DNA of 64,000 nucleotides from an uncultured Prevotellaceae bacterium (GCA_946186505.1 CAMHNI010000010.1:22615-86614); one strand, 5' to 3'; shown: positions 31,264-41,484, counted from the first letter of the stretch. Numbers and translations are program-made. Notes: generated by a model from the letters alone, not told the origin.

Positions 31264-32640
31264 ATGATGAACTGGCAACAACTGATAAGCAATAAGCGGT
31301 TAGGGCAGGAGCACCGACACTTTGAGCAGCATGACGAAAGGCAACGCTTAGGCGAGTCGCCAGACTCTGGAATCCGCACGGAGTTCAAGCGCGACTACGA
31401 CCGGCTGATATTCTCAGCCCCTTTCCGCCGGCTGCAGAACAAGACACAGGTGTTCCCACTGCCTGGAAGTGTGTTCGTGCATAACCGTCTGACCCATTCG
31501 TTGGAAGTAGCCAGCGTCGGCATGTCGTTAGGCAACGATGTGGTCCGACAGTTGACACAGCGACATCCAGAGCTGAAGGACACTTTGTTCGATGAAATCG
31601 GACAGATAGTGGCTACGGCCTGTCTGGCTCACGACATGGGGAACCCGCCGTTCGGTCACTCTGGCGAGAAAGCCATCCAGACGTTCTTCACCGAAGGACC
31701 AGGCAGCGACCTGCAACGCATGGTGAGTCATGAGTTCTGGGACGACATCACCCATTTCGAGGGCAATGCCAACGCCTTCAGGCTGTTGACCCACCAGTTT
31801 GAGGGTCGTCGGCAGGGCGGTTTCGTGATGACCTACTCCACGCTGGCCAGCATCGTGAAATATCCTTACGCCTCGTCGGCAGCCTCGAAGAAAGGGAAGT
31901 TCGGATTTTTCTATTCTGAAAAGGAACTGTATCAAAGAATTGCCGATGAAATGGGTATTTTCTGCCTATCGCAGCCAGGTGATCCGTTGCGGTATGTGCG
32001 CCATCCGCTGGTCTATCTTGTCGAAGCCGCCGATGACATCTGCTACGAGATAATGGATTTAGAGGATGCCCATAAGCTAAAGCTGCTCAGCTATGAGGAG
32101 ATAGCCTCACTATTACTCAATTTCTTCGATGAAACCGCCAAAAATCATATCCTGCAACGTATCGAGGACGAGGGACTGACGGATGACAACGAGAAGGTGG
32201 TCTATCTGCGTGCCTGCGTTATCGGTAAGTTGGAAAACGAGTGCGTCAAGGTGTTTGCAGAGCATGAACAGGACATTCTCAACGGAACGTTCACGGGCAG
32301 CCTTATCGACCACATCTCGCCATTGCAGGCCGACGCCTACCGCAAGTGTGCCGCGCTCTCGAAGCAGCGCATCTACCGCAGCAAGGTGGTGCTCGACGTG
32401 GAACTCTCGGGTTACAAGATCATGGAGACACTGATGCACCAGATGACGGAGGCTATCATGCACCCCGAACGGTACTACTCGCAGCAGCTCATAGGGCGCG
32501 TCAGCAGCCAGTATGCCATCAACAGCCCCGACCTCGAGACCCGCATCATGGCAGTCATCGACTATATCAGCGGCATGACCGATGTCTATGCCCTTGACGT
32601 CTATCAGAAAATCAACGGAATATCACTACCTATTGTATAA
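31264..32640 (+). CDS. dgt: Deoxyguanosinetriphosphate triphosphohydrolase-like protein
   Basis: FKRDYDRLIFSAPFRRLQNKTQVFPL, RLTHSLEVASVG, ACLAHDMGNPPFGHSGE HD-domain motifs. Confidence 0.93.
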   Translation: MMNWQQLISNKRLGQEHRHFEQHDERQRLGESPDSGIRTEFKRDYDRLIFSAPFRRLQNKTQVFPLPGSVFVHNRLTHSLEVASVGMSLGNDVVRQLTQRHPELKDTLFDEIGQIVATACLAHDMGNPPFGHSGEKAIQTFFTEGPGSDLQRMVSHEFWDDITHFEGNANAFRLLTHQFEGRRQGGFVMTYSTLASIVKYPYASSAASKKGKFGFFYSEKELYQRIADEMGIFCLSQPGDPLRYVRHPLVYLVEAADDICYEIMDLEDAHKLKLLSYEEIASLLLNFFDETAKNHILQRIEDEGLTDDNEKVVYLRACVIGKLENECVKVFAEHEQDILNGTFTGSLIDHISPLQADAYRKCAALSKQRIYRSKVVLDVELSGYKIMETLMHQMTEAIMHPERYYSQQLIGRVSSQYAINSPDLETRIMAVIDYISGMTDVYALDVYQKINGISLPIV

Positions 32641-32645
32641 CCATT

Positions 32646-33890
32646 ATGAAGAAAAGACTTCTGACTATCGTACTGGGAGCCATCACTTCCATTTGTTCCG
32701 CCCAGCAACACTATGTGGGGGGCGACATCTCCATGCTACCCAAATACGAGAATGCTGGCGTTGTGTATAAGGACAAAAACGGAAAGACGGTCGGCGACAT
32801 CCTGGCCTTTTTCCGTCAGGAAGGTTTCAACGCCATGCGCGTTCGACTGTTTGTTGACCCCACGAAAGACAGTGAAAAAGCCGTCTGTCAAGATTTGGAC
32901 TATGTCAAGACTCTGGGAAAGCGCATCAAGGAAGCCGGTCTGGCACTAATGCTCGACTTCCACTACAGCGACACGTGGGCAGATCCCGGCAAGCAGTGGA
33001 CCCCCGACGCCTGGAAGAACCTGAACGACGCTGACTTGGCCACGAAAATCTATGACTACACCAAGGACTGTCTGCAACAGCTGAAAGCGGTGGGAGCAAC
33101 GCCTGACCTGATTCAGACAGGCAACGAGATTTCCTACGGCATGTTGTGGGGCACGAAGGCAGCCGCTGATGACGGTAAGACCAACCGCTGCTTCACCAGC
33201 AGCAGTGCCGCCAATTGGAACCGGTTTTTCAATCTGCTGAAGCATGCCGGCCAGGCTTGTCGTGAAGAGTGTCCCAACGCCAAGATTATCCTCCACAGTG
33301 AGCGGGTGCCAAAGACCAGCGTGCTGACCGACTACTTTGACCGTATGCAGAAAAACGGTGTTGACTACGACATCATCGGTCTAAGTTACTATCCTGCCTT
33401 CCACGGTAACCTTGCCACGTTGGAGAACGCCGTCAAGATCTTAGAAGACAAAGGCTATGGCAAAGATATCATGATTGTGGAAACTGGATACAGCTATGCA
33501 TGGGCATTAGGCGGCACCACCTTTGACTACACAGGCACCTATCCCTATACCGAAGAAGGCCAGCGGAAATTTACCGCCGACCTCGTCGCGATGCTGAACA
33601 GACATAGCAGCGTAAAGGGACTTTTCTGGTGGTGGCCGGAGGACAACGGCAACAAAAACGTGACTAACAACTGGTGGAATGCCGCCCTGTACGACCATAA
33701 CACCGGCAAACCCTACAGTGCGTTCTACGAGCTGAAAGCCTTTGTCAAAAGTACCGATGCCAGTGTAACTACGGTCAACAACATCGACCGCGACCAGCAC
33801 TGGTACAACCTACAGGGTATGCGTCTCGACACCCGCCCGCAGCGACGTGGTCTCTACATTACTAACCACAAAAAAGTATTCGTGAAATAA
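32646..33890 (+). CDS. GH53 arabinogalactan endo-beta-1,4-galactanase
   Basis: GGDISMLPKYENAGVVYKD, FNAMRVRLFVDP, LMLDFHYSDTWADPGKQ, LIQTGNEISYGMLWG, IMIVETGYSYA, GLFWWWPE. Confidence 0.94.
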   Translation: MKKRLLTIVLGAITSICSAQQHYVGGDISMLPKYENAGVVYKDKNGKTVGDILAFFRQEGFNAMRVRLFVDPTKDSEKAVCQDLDYVKTLGKRIKEAGLALMLDFHYSDTWADPGKQWTPDAWKNLNDADLATKIYDYTKDCLQQLKAVGATPDLIQTGNEISYGMLWGTKAAADDGKTNRCFTSSSAANWNRFFNLLKHAGQACREECPNAKIILHSERVPKTSVLTDYFDRMQKNGVDYDIIGLSYYPAFHGNLATLENAVKILEDKGYGKDIMIVETGYSYAWALGGTTFDYTGTYPYTEEGQRKFTADLVAMLNRHSSVKGLFWWWPEDNGNKNVTNNWWNAALYDHNTGKPYSAFYELKAFVKSTDASVTTVNNIDRDQHWYNLQGMRLDTRPQRRGLYITNHKKVFVK

Positions 33891-33916
33891 TTCGCCCCAT
33901 CTACAGGCAGTTTCCG

Positions 33917-34906
33917 TTACTTCTCTTTATAGATAACCTTATTGGCACCACTGGTAATCTTCAGGGCCTCGGGATGGTCTTTGATGAAGGAATCGATGTG
34001 GCGGATACGTTTCTGTTCCAGAATCTCATCGACGGCAATCAGGATGCCCGTCTCCTCAACATCACCGAAACCATAGTTGATAGCGGTGCCGAAGAGTTTC
34101 ATGGTGGGTGAGAGGCTCATGTAGGCATTGACCAATGGAGGGATGTTATACCCCAACTTGCGGATTTCGCGATTCAGGATGCGGTAGTCGGCATTGAAAT
34201 CATCCTCACAAAACAGCGTCTCCAGCTCATGCTCGTCAGCTTCAATTTTCAAAGGCTTCATCGGAATAATCAACCGTTCCTTGTCATCAAAATGCTTCTT
34301 CAGGAAATAGAGGATCATGTCGCGTCCCTTGCGGATATAGGAGGGGTACATGGTCATCTTGCCAAAGAAGTAGCGGACGTTGGGCTTGATGACGGTGAGG
34401 GCGCCCAGACCGTCCCAGAGATTGTCGAGTGCGAAGAGGCTCTTGGCTCCCATGCGCGAACTCTGATAGGGCAGCGAGACGAAAGAACGGCCCAATTCGA
34501 TGGTCTGATCCTTGTACTCCCGCAGGAACTTATCACTGAAATGGAACATGTGGCTGGTGGCAAGGATGGGCTGCCCCTGCGCGTCGAACTCCCAGGCCGT
34601 ACCCTCTAAGTAGCGGTAGCCGCCAATTATCTCCTGCTGCTCGGGGTTCCAGACGATGAGCTGCTTATAGCAGTTCGGACAGATGTCGAACTCATCGATG
34701 TCGCAGTCCTTGCCCGTGCCCCCTCCTGCTTCGCGGAAGGCAATCTCGCGCAACCGTCCTATCTCCCTCATCACGTTGGGCGCATTATGAGCGGTAACGA
34801 TGTAGATTTCGTTATTGCTCTTATTGGTCATTCGGAGCTGACGATCGGGTGTCAGCTCGCTGCGGAGAACATCTTTTGGGATAGGTGCGATAATTGGTTG
34901 TTCCAT
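33917..34906 (-). CDS. GNAT/hemolysin-family N-acyltransferase, GlsB/OlsB-like
   Basis: MREIGRLREIAFREAGGGTGKDCDIDEFD; YKQLIVWNPEQQEIIGGYRYL; IELGRSFVSLPYQ. Confidence 0.8.
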   Translation of the reverse strand: MEQPIIAPIPKDVLRSELTPDRQLRMTNKSNNEIYIVTAHNAPNVMREIGRLREIAFREAGGGTGKDCDIDEFDICPNCYKQLIVWNPEQQEIIGGYRYLEGTAWEFDAQGQPILATSHMFHFSDKFLREYKDQTIELGRSFVSLPYQSSRMGAKSLFALDNLWDGLGALTVIKPNVRYFFGKMTMYPSYIRKGRDMILYFLKKHFDDKERLIIPMKPLKIEADEHELETLFCEDDFNADYRILNREIRKLGYNIPPLVNAYMSLSPTMKLFGTAINYGFGDVEETGILIAVDEILEQKRIRHIDSFIKDHPEALKITSGANKVIYKEK

Positions 34907-34909
34907 AAA

Positions 34910-35734
34910 TTATAGTTCGTAAACTTTGTCTTGTACCCACTGGGCCCACTCAGACGCTTTACGACTCTTGTCGAAGGTCTGCCAAGGTATAGGCTTTCCG
35001 ATGGCCACACGGAAAGTCTTATGCACATTTTTGTACATTTCATCGACTAAAAACAGCATCGCCAGGTTAAACGGCAGGAATCTGTCGGAGAAGTTAGCCA
35101 GACGGTAGAAGAAGTTGCTGTTCTGACCACTGAAGTGAATGGGCACCACGTCGCGCTGGTACTCCACACTCTTGGAGATAAAGGTCTTTTTCCACGGGAT
35201 ATCGCGAACAACACCGTTCTTGCGGCGTGAGCAAAGACCTGCAGGGAACATCAGCATGTGGTTGTCGCTCTGGAAACCGGTCTCCACCATCTTGGGGAAA
35301 TCGCGGCCTTGCTTGCCCGTCTTGTTAATAGGGATACAGACAGGAGCCAGACCTGGAAGATTCATCAGCAGGTCGTTCACCAAGTAGCGGAAACGTCCGT
35401 CGTAATGGCGTCCGATGATGGCACCAAGGGCAACGCCGTCCTCGCCTCCCAAAGGATGATTTGACACGAAGGTATAGAGGCGCCCATCGTTCTTGTCAGG
35501 AAGATTCTCCTCACCGACGATGTCAAGCGTGGCATCAAGGTAGCGGACACATTCTTCGAGCCATTCCGTGCCGACGAGGTGGCGGCTTTCCCACAGATAG
35601 GCGTTCACCTGGTCCTGGTGAACGATGCGTTTCAGCCACGACACCAGCGGTCTGGGTACGAACTTAGCTTTCGCGCCCATCTTACTTTTCAGAATGACGT
35701 CAATATCGACTGTTTTCTCCGTTACTGTAACCAT
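34910..35734 (-). CDS. PlsC-like O-acyltransferase, putative GlsA-like partner
   Basis: FVSNHPLGGEDGVALGAIIG (NHPxxxxD), LMFPAGLCSRRKNG; 3 bp from the GNAT gene, same strand. Confidence 0.8.
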   Translation of the reverse strand: MVTVTEKTVDIDVILKSKMGAKAKFVPRPLVSWLKRIVHQDQVNAYLWESRHLVGTEWLEECVRYLDATLDIVGEENLPDKNDGRLYTFVSNHPLGGEDGVALGAIIGRHYDGRFRYLVNDLLMNLPGLAPVCIPINKTGKQGRDFPKMVETGFQSDNHMLMFPAGLCSRRKNGVVRDIPWKKTFISKSVEYQRDVVPIHFSGQNSNFFYRLANFSDRFLPFNLAMLFLVDEMYKNVHKTFRVAIGKPIPWQTFDKSRKASEWAQWVQDKVYEL

Positions 35735-35892
35735 TTTTTAGCAATTGGTACCATTCACGATGCAAAAGTAGCACAAATCTTTGAGAAACGACACATTTTC
35801 CCCAAAAAAGTGCAAAAGACACCTCATTTTTATTTCTCTGGAAGACCTGAAGCCCACCCAAATCAATAAAAGAATGTTAAATTCAAAAAAAT

Positions 35893-35917
35893 GTGGAGCA
35901 AAGTGGTGGATTGTGGG
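35893..35917 (+). promoter_or_regulatory. Putative MraZ box: three GTGGnG repeats at 10-bp spacing
   Basis: GTGGAGcaaaGTGGTGgattGTGGGG, GTGG starting at 35893, 35903 and 35913. Confidence 0.6.
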
Positions 35918-35927
35918 GGAAAATGTG

Positions 35928-35935
35928 TATCTTTG
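35928..35935 (+). promoter_or_regulatory. -7 element of the dcw/mraZ promoter (TATCTTTG)
   Basis: Match to TAnnTTTG 28 bp upstream of the mraZ ATG. Confidence 0.55.
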
Positions 35936-35963
35936 TCGCTGAATTCTTTAAATAAGGTATAAC

Positions 35964-36428
35964 ATGCGCTTTTTAGGCAACATTGAAGCCAAGACTGATA
36001 TGAAGGGAAGAGCTTTTCTGCCAGCCACTTTCCGCAAGGTGCTTGAGGCATCGGGCGGTGAGACGCTGATGCTGAGGAAAGACATCTTCCAGCGTTGTCT
36101 GGTGCTCTACCCCGAAAGCGTATGGAATGAGCAGGAGAATGCCCTTCGAAAGCGTCTGAACAGATTTAATGCCCGTCACCAGCAGATTTTCCGTCAGTAC
36201 GTCTCACAGGTAGAGGTAGTGACGCTTGACGGCAACGGACGTTTTCTGATACCGAAACGTTACATGGACATGGCCGACATCAAGCAGGACATCGTGTTTA
36301 TCGGCATGGACGATACTATAGAGATCTGGGCGGGCGAGAATATTGGTCAAACCCAGATGGAAAGTGAAGAATTCGGCAAAGCACTCGAAGAAATTATGGG
36401 TCAGGAGGCGACTCCGGCAGATATATAA
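35964..36428 (+). CDS. mraZ: Division/cell wall cluster transcriptional regulator MraZ
   Basis: FLGNIEAKTDMKGRAFLPATFRKVL; VTLDGNGRFLIPKRYMDMADI; first gene of the dcw cluster. Confidence 0.95.
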   Translation: MRFLGNIEAKTDMKGRAFLPATFRKVLEASGGETLMLRKDIFQRCLVLYPESVWNEQENALRKRLNRFNARHQQIFRQYVSQVEVVTLDGNGRFLIPKRYMDMADIKQDIVFIGMDDTIEIWAGENIGQTQMESEEFGKALEEIMGQEATPADI

Positions 36429-36431
36429 ATA

Positions 36432-37346
36432 ATGATTGTCACGGCAGAGACATACCACGTACCAGTGCTTCTGACAGAGAGCATTGACGGGTTGGCTATC
36501 CAACCCGGCGGTGTCTATGTGGACGTGACGTTCGGTGGCGGCGGTCATAGCCTTGAAATCCTGCGGCGTCTAGGTCCTAACGGTCATTTGTACAGTTTCG
36601 ACCAGGATGCCGATGCGGAAAAAAATATCGTTGCTGATGATAGATTAACCTTTGTCCGCAGTAACTTTAGATATATCAAGCAGTGGATGCGCTACTTCGG
36701 CGTGCAGAAAATTGACGGACTGCTGGCCGACCTCGGCGTGTCGAGCCATCATTTCGATGACGAGACGCGCGGATTCTCGTTCCGTTTCGATGCACCGCTC
36801 GACATGCGGATGAACAAGCGGGCGGGTATGACGGCGGCAGACGTGGTGAACGGCTATGACGAGCAGCAGCTGGCCGACATCTTCTACCTGTACGGTGAGC
36901 TGAAGAACGCCCGCAAGATTGCCTCGCTGATAGCGAAGGCCCGCTGCGGGAAAAAGATACAGACCACGGCAGACCTGACTGAGACGGTGGGAAGCCTGTT
37001 CAGACAGGACAGGGAAAAGAAGGAACTGGCCAAGCTGTTCCAGGCCCTGCGCATCGAAGTGAACCACGAGATGGAAGCCCTGAAGGAGATGCTGGCCGGA
37101 GCGACCGAAGTGATGGCGCAGGGCGGCCGTCTGTCGGTCATCGCCTACCACTCACTGGAGGATCGCATCGTAAAGAACGTGATGAAGGCAGGCAATGCCG
37201 AAGGTCGTATGCAGCAGGACTTCTTCGGCAGGACAGAGGCTCCGTTCCGTGTTGTAAGCAACAAAGTAATAGTCCCTTCGGACGAGGAACAGCAGCGCAA
37301 TCCACGAAGCCGGAGTGCCAAACTGAGAATAGCAGAAAGAGTGTAA
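36432..37346 (+). CDS. rsmH: 16S rRNA (cytosine1402-N4)-methyltransferase
   Basis: HVPVLLTESIDGL, YVDVTFGGGGHSLEIL, DLGVSSHHFDDETRGFSFR, VIAYHSLEDRIVK. Confidence 0.97.
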   Translation: MIVTAETYHVPVLLTESIDGLAIQPGGVYVDVTFGGGGHSLEILRRLGPNGHLYSFDQDADAEKNIVADDRLTFVRSNFRYIKQWMRYFGVQKIDGLLADLGVSSHHFDDETRGFSFRFDAPLDMRMNKRAGMTAADVVNGYDEQQLADIFYLYGELKNARKIASLIAKARCGKKIQTTADLTETVGSLFRQDREKKELAKLFQALRIEVNHEMEALKEMLAGATEVMAQGGRLSVIAYHSLEDRIVKNVMKAGNAEGRMQQDFFGRTEAPFRVVSNKVIVPSDEEQQRNPRSRSAKLRIAERV

Positions 37347-37347
37347 T

Positions 37348-37812
37348 ATGGCAGAACAAGAGACAGACATCCAGGACGAACTGAAGATGAAAGAGCAGAA
37401 GGCTCTGGACAAGCTGAAGGAGATCAAGCAGAACGTGAGCGAAGACGACAACATGCCGGTAGGTACACTGACGCTCCGCAAGATTCTGGGCGGTGACATC
37501 CTGTCGGCCGACCTGGTGCGCCGTAACATCTGGCCATTGGTGCTCGTGGTATTCTTCACGGTGGTCTATGTAGCAATCCGCTATCAGTGCCAGCAAGACA
37601 TCATCCAAATAGACAAGATGGAACGTGAGCTGAAGGATGCCAAGTACAAGGCACTGTCGAGTTCGAGCACGCTGACCGAACGCTGCCGTGAGAGCCAGGT
37701 GCTGAAAGTTCTCAGAGAGAACCACGACTCGTTGCTGCAAATCAGCGACCAGCCGCCCTATATAATTAATGTACCCGAGGATGGATTTCTAAGCAGAGGA
37801 GAGAATGAGTAA
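37348..37812 (+). CDS. FtsL-like cell division protein
   Basis: Position between rsmH and ftsI; single TM LVLVVFFTVVYVAIRY and coiled coil. Confidence 0.8.
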   Translation: MAEQETDIQDELKMKEQKALDKLKEIKQNVSEDDNMPVGTLTLRKILGGDILSADLVRRNIWPLVLVVFFTVVYVAIRYQCQQDIIQIDKMERELKDAKYKALSSSSTLTERCRESQVLKVLRENHDSLLQISDQPPYIINVPEDGFLSRGENE

Positions 37813-39949
37813 ATTTAACGGAAACAAAGTGATGCCGCGTTACTTTGCCATCGTGCTGGTGCTGACGGTCATCGGACTGATTATTGTTGGAAAGGCCTTC
37901 TACATTATGACGGCCCAAAAGGACTACTGGGCAAAGGTGCAGCAGCAGCTAAAGCATGACTCCATCCCCGTGAAGCCCAACCGCGGCAACATCCTGAGCT
38001 GCGACGGTCAGCTAATGGCCAGCAGCATACCCGAGTACAAGGTGTTTGTAGATTTCCAGCCCGGACGGGAAAAGGGACAGCCATTAGACACAGCAGCTAT
38101 ACACAGGCTGAACGACCTTTGGGACAACAACATCGACAGTCTCTGCATAGGTCTGAACGACATCTTCCCGCAGCAGACCGTCGAGGAGTTCAAGGAGCAG
38201 CTGCAGAAAGGCCGCAACAAGGTGAACCGCGACGGTACGGTAGGCGCCCGCCACTGGCCCGTATGGAAACAACGTATCGACTACAACACGTTCACCCTTT
38301 TAAGGAAGTTGCCCATCTTCAACCTGTCAGTGGGCAAGGGCGGATTCCACTGGGACGAGTTCAATGCCCGCAACCGTCCTTTCGGGACACTGGCCAAGCG
38401 CACGGTAGGAGTTATGTACGGCGAGATTGACTCTGCCCGCTGCGGCTTAGAGTTGTCGTTCGACTCTACCCTCCGGGGCCAGAACGGACTGGTACACCGC
38501 CAGAAGGTGCTCAACAAAATCATGGACATCACCGAGACATCGCCCGTCGATGGTGCCGACATCGTGACAACCATTGACGTGAACATGCAAGACTTAGCCG
38601 AACGCGCACTTGTCGAGGAGATGAAGCTGCCCGAGGTGAACGCCGACTTAGGCGTGGCCATCCTCATGGAAGTGAAGACCGGCGACGTGAAGGCCATCGT
38701 CAACATGATGCGCATGCGCGACGGCCAGTATGCCGAAGCCATCAACTCGGCCATCAGCTACCGCTGCGAGCCGGGCTCGGTGTTCAAGGTAGCATCACTG
38801 TTAGTGGCCTTAGACGATGGTGTCATACCCCGCGACACGAACTACATCATTCATACTGGCAGCGGCGTGATGGAGATGCACGGTCGCTGGATGAAGGACC
38901 ACAACTGGCGTCGTGGCGGCTATCAGGACATCAATGTTGCCCGCACCCTGGAGGTCAGTTCGAACATCGGCACGAGCTATGTCATCGACAAGTTCTACGG
39001 CGGTCATCCCGAGAAGTACGTCCAGGGACTGTACCGCGTAGGTATCGGCGAAGACCTGAAACTGCCGCTCCAGGGCTACCGTCCACCCAAGATACGCTAC
39101 CCCGATACCAAGACCACCGACCGCTCGAAATACTGGAGCAAGACGACACTGCCCTGGATGTCGATAGGCTACGAGACGCAGATAGCCCCCATCAACACGT
39201 TGGCTTTCTACAATGCCATAGCCAACGACGGCCGTATGATGCAACCCCGATTCGTCACCAAGATGGTGAAAGACGGTGAAACCGTCCAGGAATTCCCACC
39301 CGTGGTACTGAAGGAGCACATCGCCAAACCTGAGACCATCGAGATGATGCAGACCATCCTGGAGCACGTCGTCAGCCAGGGACTGGGACGCAAAGCCGGT
39401 TCGAAGTCGTTCAAGGTGGCCGGTAAGACAGGTACAGCCCAGATAGCCGACGAGCACGGCGGCTATCATTCGGGCATCACGCGCTACTGGCTGTCTTTTG
39501 CAGGATTCTTCCCCGCCAACAACCCCCGCTATTCGTGTATCGTCTGCCTGCGCAAGACCGGGCTTCCCGCCTCTGGCGGCGGCATGAGCGGCGTGGTGTT
39601 TCACAACATTGCCGAAGGTGTGATGGCACAGAACGTCAAGCGTCTGGTTGACGATGCACAGGACTCAACGTCCAACTTCACACCGATGGTAAAGAGTGGC
39701 AACGATGCCGCCTCTACCTACGTGCTGAACCGGCTGGGGTTGAAGGGCACTTCATCGAAGACAGTCAAGACGGACAATGGACAGGTGCCTGACGTAACCG
39801 GCATGGGCGTCCGTGATGCCGTCTATGAATTGGAGAGCCGTGGACTGAAGGTTGCCGTGGTGGGACGCGGCAAGGTGAAGTCGCAGAGCATTGCCGCAGG
39901 CAAGACCGTGATGCCCGGCATGCTGTGTGAACTGAAACTTGAGATATAA
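37805..39949 (+). CDS. ftsI: Penicillin-binding protein (FtsI/PBP3-type, PASTA)
   Basis: EPGSVFKVASL (SxxK), SSN, VAGKTGTAQIA (KTGT), C-terminal PASTA VPDVTGMGVRDAVYELESRGLKV. Confidence 0.95.
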   Translation: MSKFNGNKVMPRYFAIVLVLTVIGLIIVGKAFYIMTAQKDYWAKVQQQLKHDSIPVKPNRGNILSCDGQLMASSIPEYKVFVDFQPGREKGQPLDTAAIHRLNDLWDNNIDSLCIGLNDIFPQQTVEEFKEQLQKGRNKVNRDGTVGARHWPVWKQRIDYNTFTLLRKLPIFNLSVGKGGFHWDEFNARNRPFGTLAKRTVGVMYGEIDSARCGLELSFDSTLRGQNGLVHRQKVLNKIMDITETSPVDGADIVTTIDVNMQDLAERALVEEMKLPEVNADLGVAILMEVKTGDVKAIVNMMRMRDGQYAEAINSAISYRCEPGSVFKVASLLVALDDGVIPRDTNYIIHTGSGVMEMHGRWMKDHNWRRGGYQDINVARTLEVSSNIGTSYVIDKFYGGHPEKYVQGLYRVGIGEDLKLPLQGYRPPKIRYPDTKTTDRSKYWSKTTLPWMSIGYETQIAPINTLAFYNAIANDGRMMQPRFVTKMVKDGETVQEFPPVVLKEHIAKPETIEMMQTILEHVVSQGLGRKAGSKSFKVAGKTGTAQIADEHGGYHSGITRYWLSFAGFFPANNPRYSCIVCLRKTGLPASGGGMSGVVFHNIAEGVMAQNVKRLVDDAQDSTSNFTPMVKSGNDAASTYVLNRLGLKGTSSKTVKTDNGQVPDVTGMGVRDAVYELESRGLKVAVVGRGKVKSQSIAAGKTVMPGMLCELKLEI

Positions 39950-39963
39950 AATATAAATGAGAT

Positions 39964-41448
39964 ATGAAACTGAGTGAGCTGCTGAAGAAAGTGAAACCCC
40001 TGCGCATCGTAGGCGATGCAGAAGCAGAGATTGCCGGAGTTAAGATAGACTCCCGGCAAATAAGACCCGGCTATCTGTTCGTGGCCATGAAGGGAACTCA
40101 GGTGGACGGACACCGGTTCATTCCAAAAGCCATTGAACTGGGAGCCAGAGCCGTGCTATGTGAAGACATACCCGAGACACTTGCCGAGGGTGTGACCTAC
40201 GTACAGGTGACATCAACCGAGGATGCTGTCGGCCCGGTGGCCACACAGTTCCACGGCGACCCCACCCGGCGGCTGAAGCTGATCGGCGTGACAGGCACCA
40301 ACGGCAAGACCACCATCGCCACCTTATTATATAATATGTTCCGTCAGATGGGGCACCGCTGTGGTCTGCTATCGACGGTGTGCAACTACATCGAGGGTGA
40401 AGCGGTGCCTGCCAGTCACACCACGCCCGATGCCATCGAGCTGAACGAACTGCTGGAGCGCATGATGGCTGCCGGATGTGAGTACGTGTTCATGGAGTGC
40501 TCAAGCCACGCCATCGCTCAGAAGCGCATCGGCGGACTGACCTTCGCTGGTGGTCTGTTCACCAACCTGACCCGTGACCACTTAGACTACCACAAGACCG
40601 TTGAGAACTACCGCAATGCCAAGAAAGCATTCTTCGATCTGTTGCCGAAAAATGCCTTCGCCATCACCAATGCCGATGACAAGAACGGACTGTTCATGGT
40701 ACAGAACACCAAGGCTACCGTCAAGACCTACTCCACACGGACTATGGCCGACTTCCGGGCCCGTATCATCGAGTGCCATTTCGAAGGTATGTATCTTGAA
40801 ATCGACGGCCATGAGGTAGGCGTTCAGTTCATCGGACGCTTCAATGTCTCGAACCTGCTGTGCGTCTATGGCGCAGCCGTGATGTTAGGCAAGCAGCCCG
40901 AGGACATCCTCGTTGTAATGAGTACGCTGAAGAGTGTCAACGGCAGGTTGGATCCCATCCGCTCGCCGGAAGGCTACACAGCCATCATTGACTATGCCCA
41001 TACACCCGATGCCCTTGAGAACGTGCTGAACGCCATCCATGAGGTGCTGGGAACAGGGAAACAAGGAGACAAGGAGACAGGAAGACAGGGAGGGAAGGTC
41101 ATCACTGTCTGCGGAGCAGGAGGAAACCGTGACAAGGGCAAACGTCCGCTCATGGCTCAGGAGGCAGTGAAGCAGAGCGACCGCGTCATCATCACCAGCG
41201 ACAATCCGCGCTTCGAAGAACCGCAGGACATCATCAACGACATGCTGGCCGGGCTTGATGCGAAACAGATGAAGAAGGTCATCAGCATCACCGACCGGCG
41301 GGAGGCCATCCGCACCGCCTGCATGATGGCTGAGCGGGGCGATGTCATCCTCATTGCCGGCAAGGGCCACGAGGACTATCAGGAAGTCAAGGGTGTGAAG
41401 CACCACTTCGACGACCACGAGGTGGTAAAGGAATGCTTTCAGTCGTAA
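39964..41448 (+). CDS. murE: UDP-N-acetylmuramyl-tripeptide synthetase
   Basis: [67 protein letters not shown]. Confidence 0.97.
   Translation: MKLSELLKKVKPLRIVGDAEAEIAGVKIDSRQIRPGYLFVAMKGTQVDGHRFIPKAIELGARAVLCEDIPETLAEGVTYVQVTSTEDAVGPVATQFHGDPTRRLKLIGVTGTNGKTTIATLLYNMFRQMGHRCGLLSTVCNYIEGEAVPASHTTPDAIELNELLERMMAAGCEYVFMECSSHAIAQKRIGGLTFAGGLFTNLTRDHLDYHKTVENYRNAKKAFFDLLPKNAFAITNADDKNGLFMVQNTKATVKTYSTRTMADFRARIIECHFEGMYLEIDGHEVGVQFIGRFNVSNLLCVYGAAVMLGKQPEDILVVMSTLKSVNGRLDPIRSPEGYTAIIDYAHTPDALENVLNAIHEVLGTGKQGDKETGRQGGKVITVCGAGGNRDKGKRPLMAQEAVKQSDRVIITSDNPRFEEPQDIINDMLAGLDAKQMKKVISITDRREAIRTACMMAERGDVILIAGKGHEDYQEVKGVKHHFDDHEVVKECFQS
41053..41092 (+). repeat. Five 8-bp purine-rich tandem units (ACAGGGAA ACAAGGAG ACAAGGAG ACAGGAAG ACAGGGAG) inside murE
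   Basis: Exact 8-bp phase; encodes the [14 protein letters not shown] segment. Confidence 0.9.
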
Positions 41449-41484
41449 TAACGATACAACTTAATAACGAAATAACGAAAAAAG

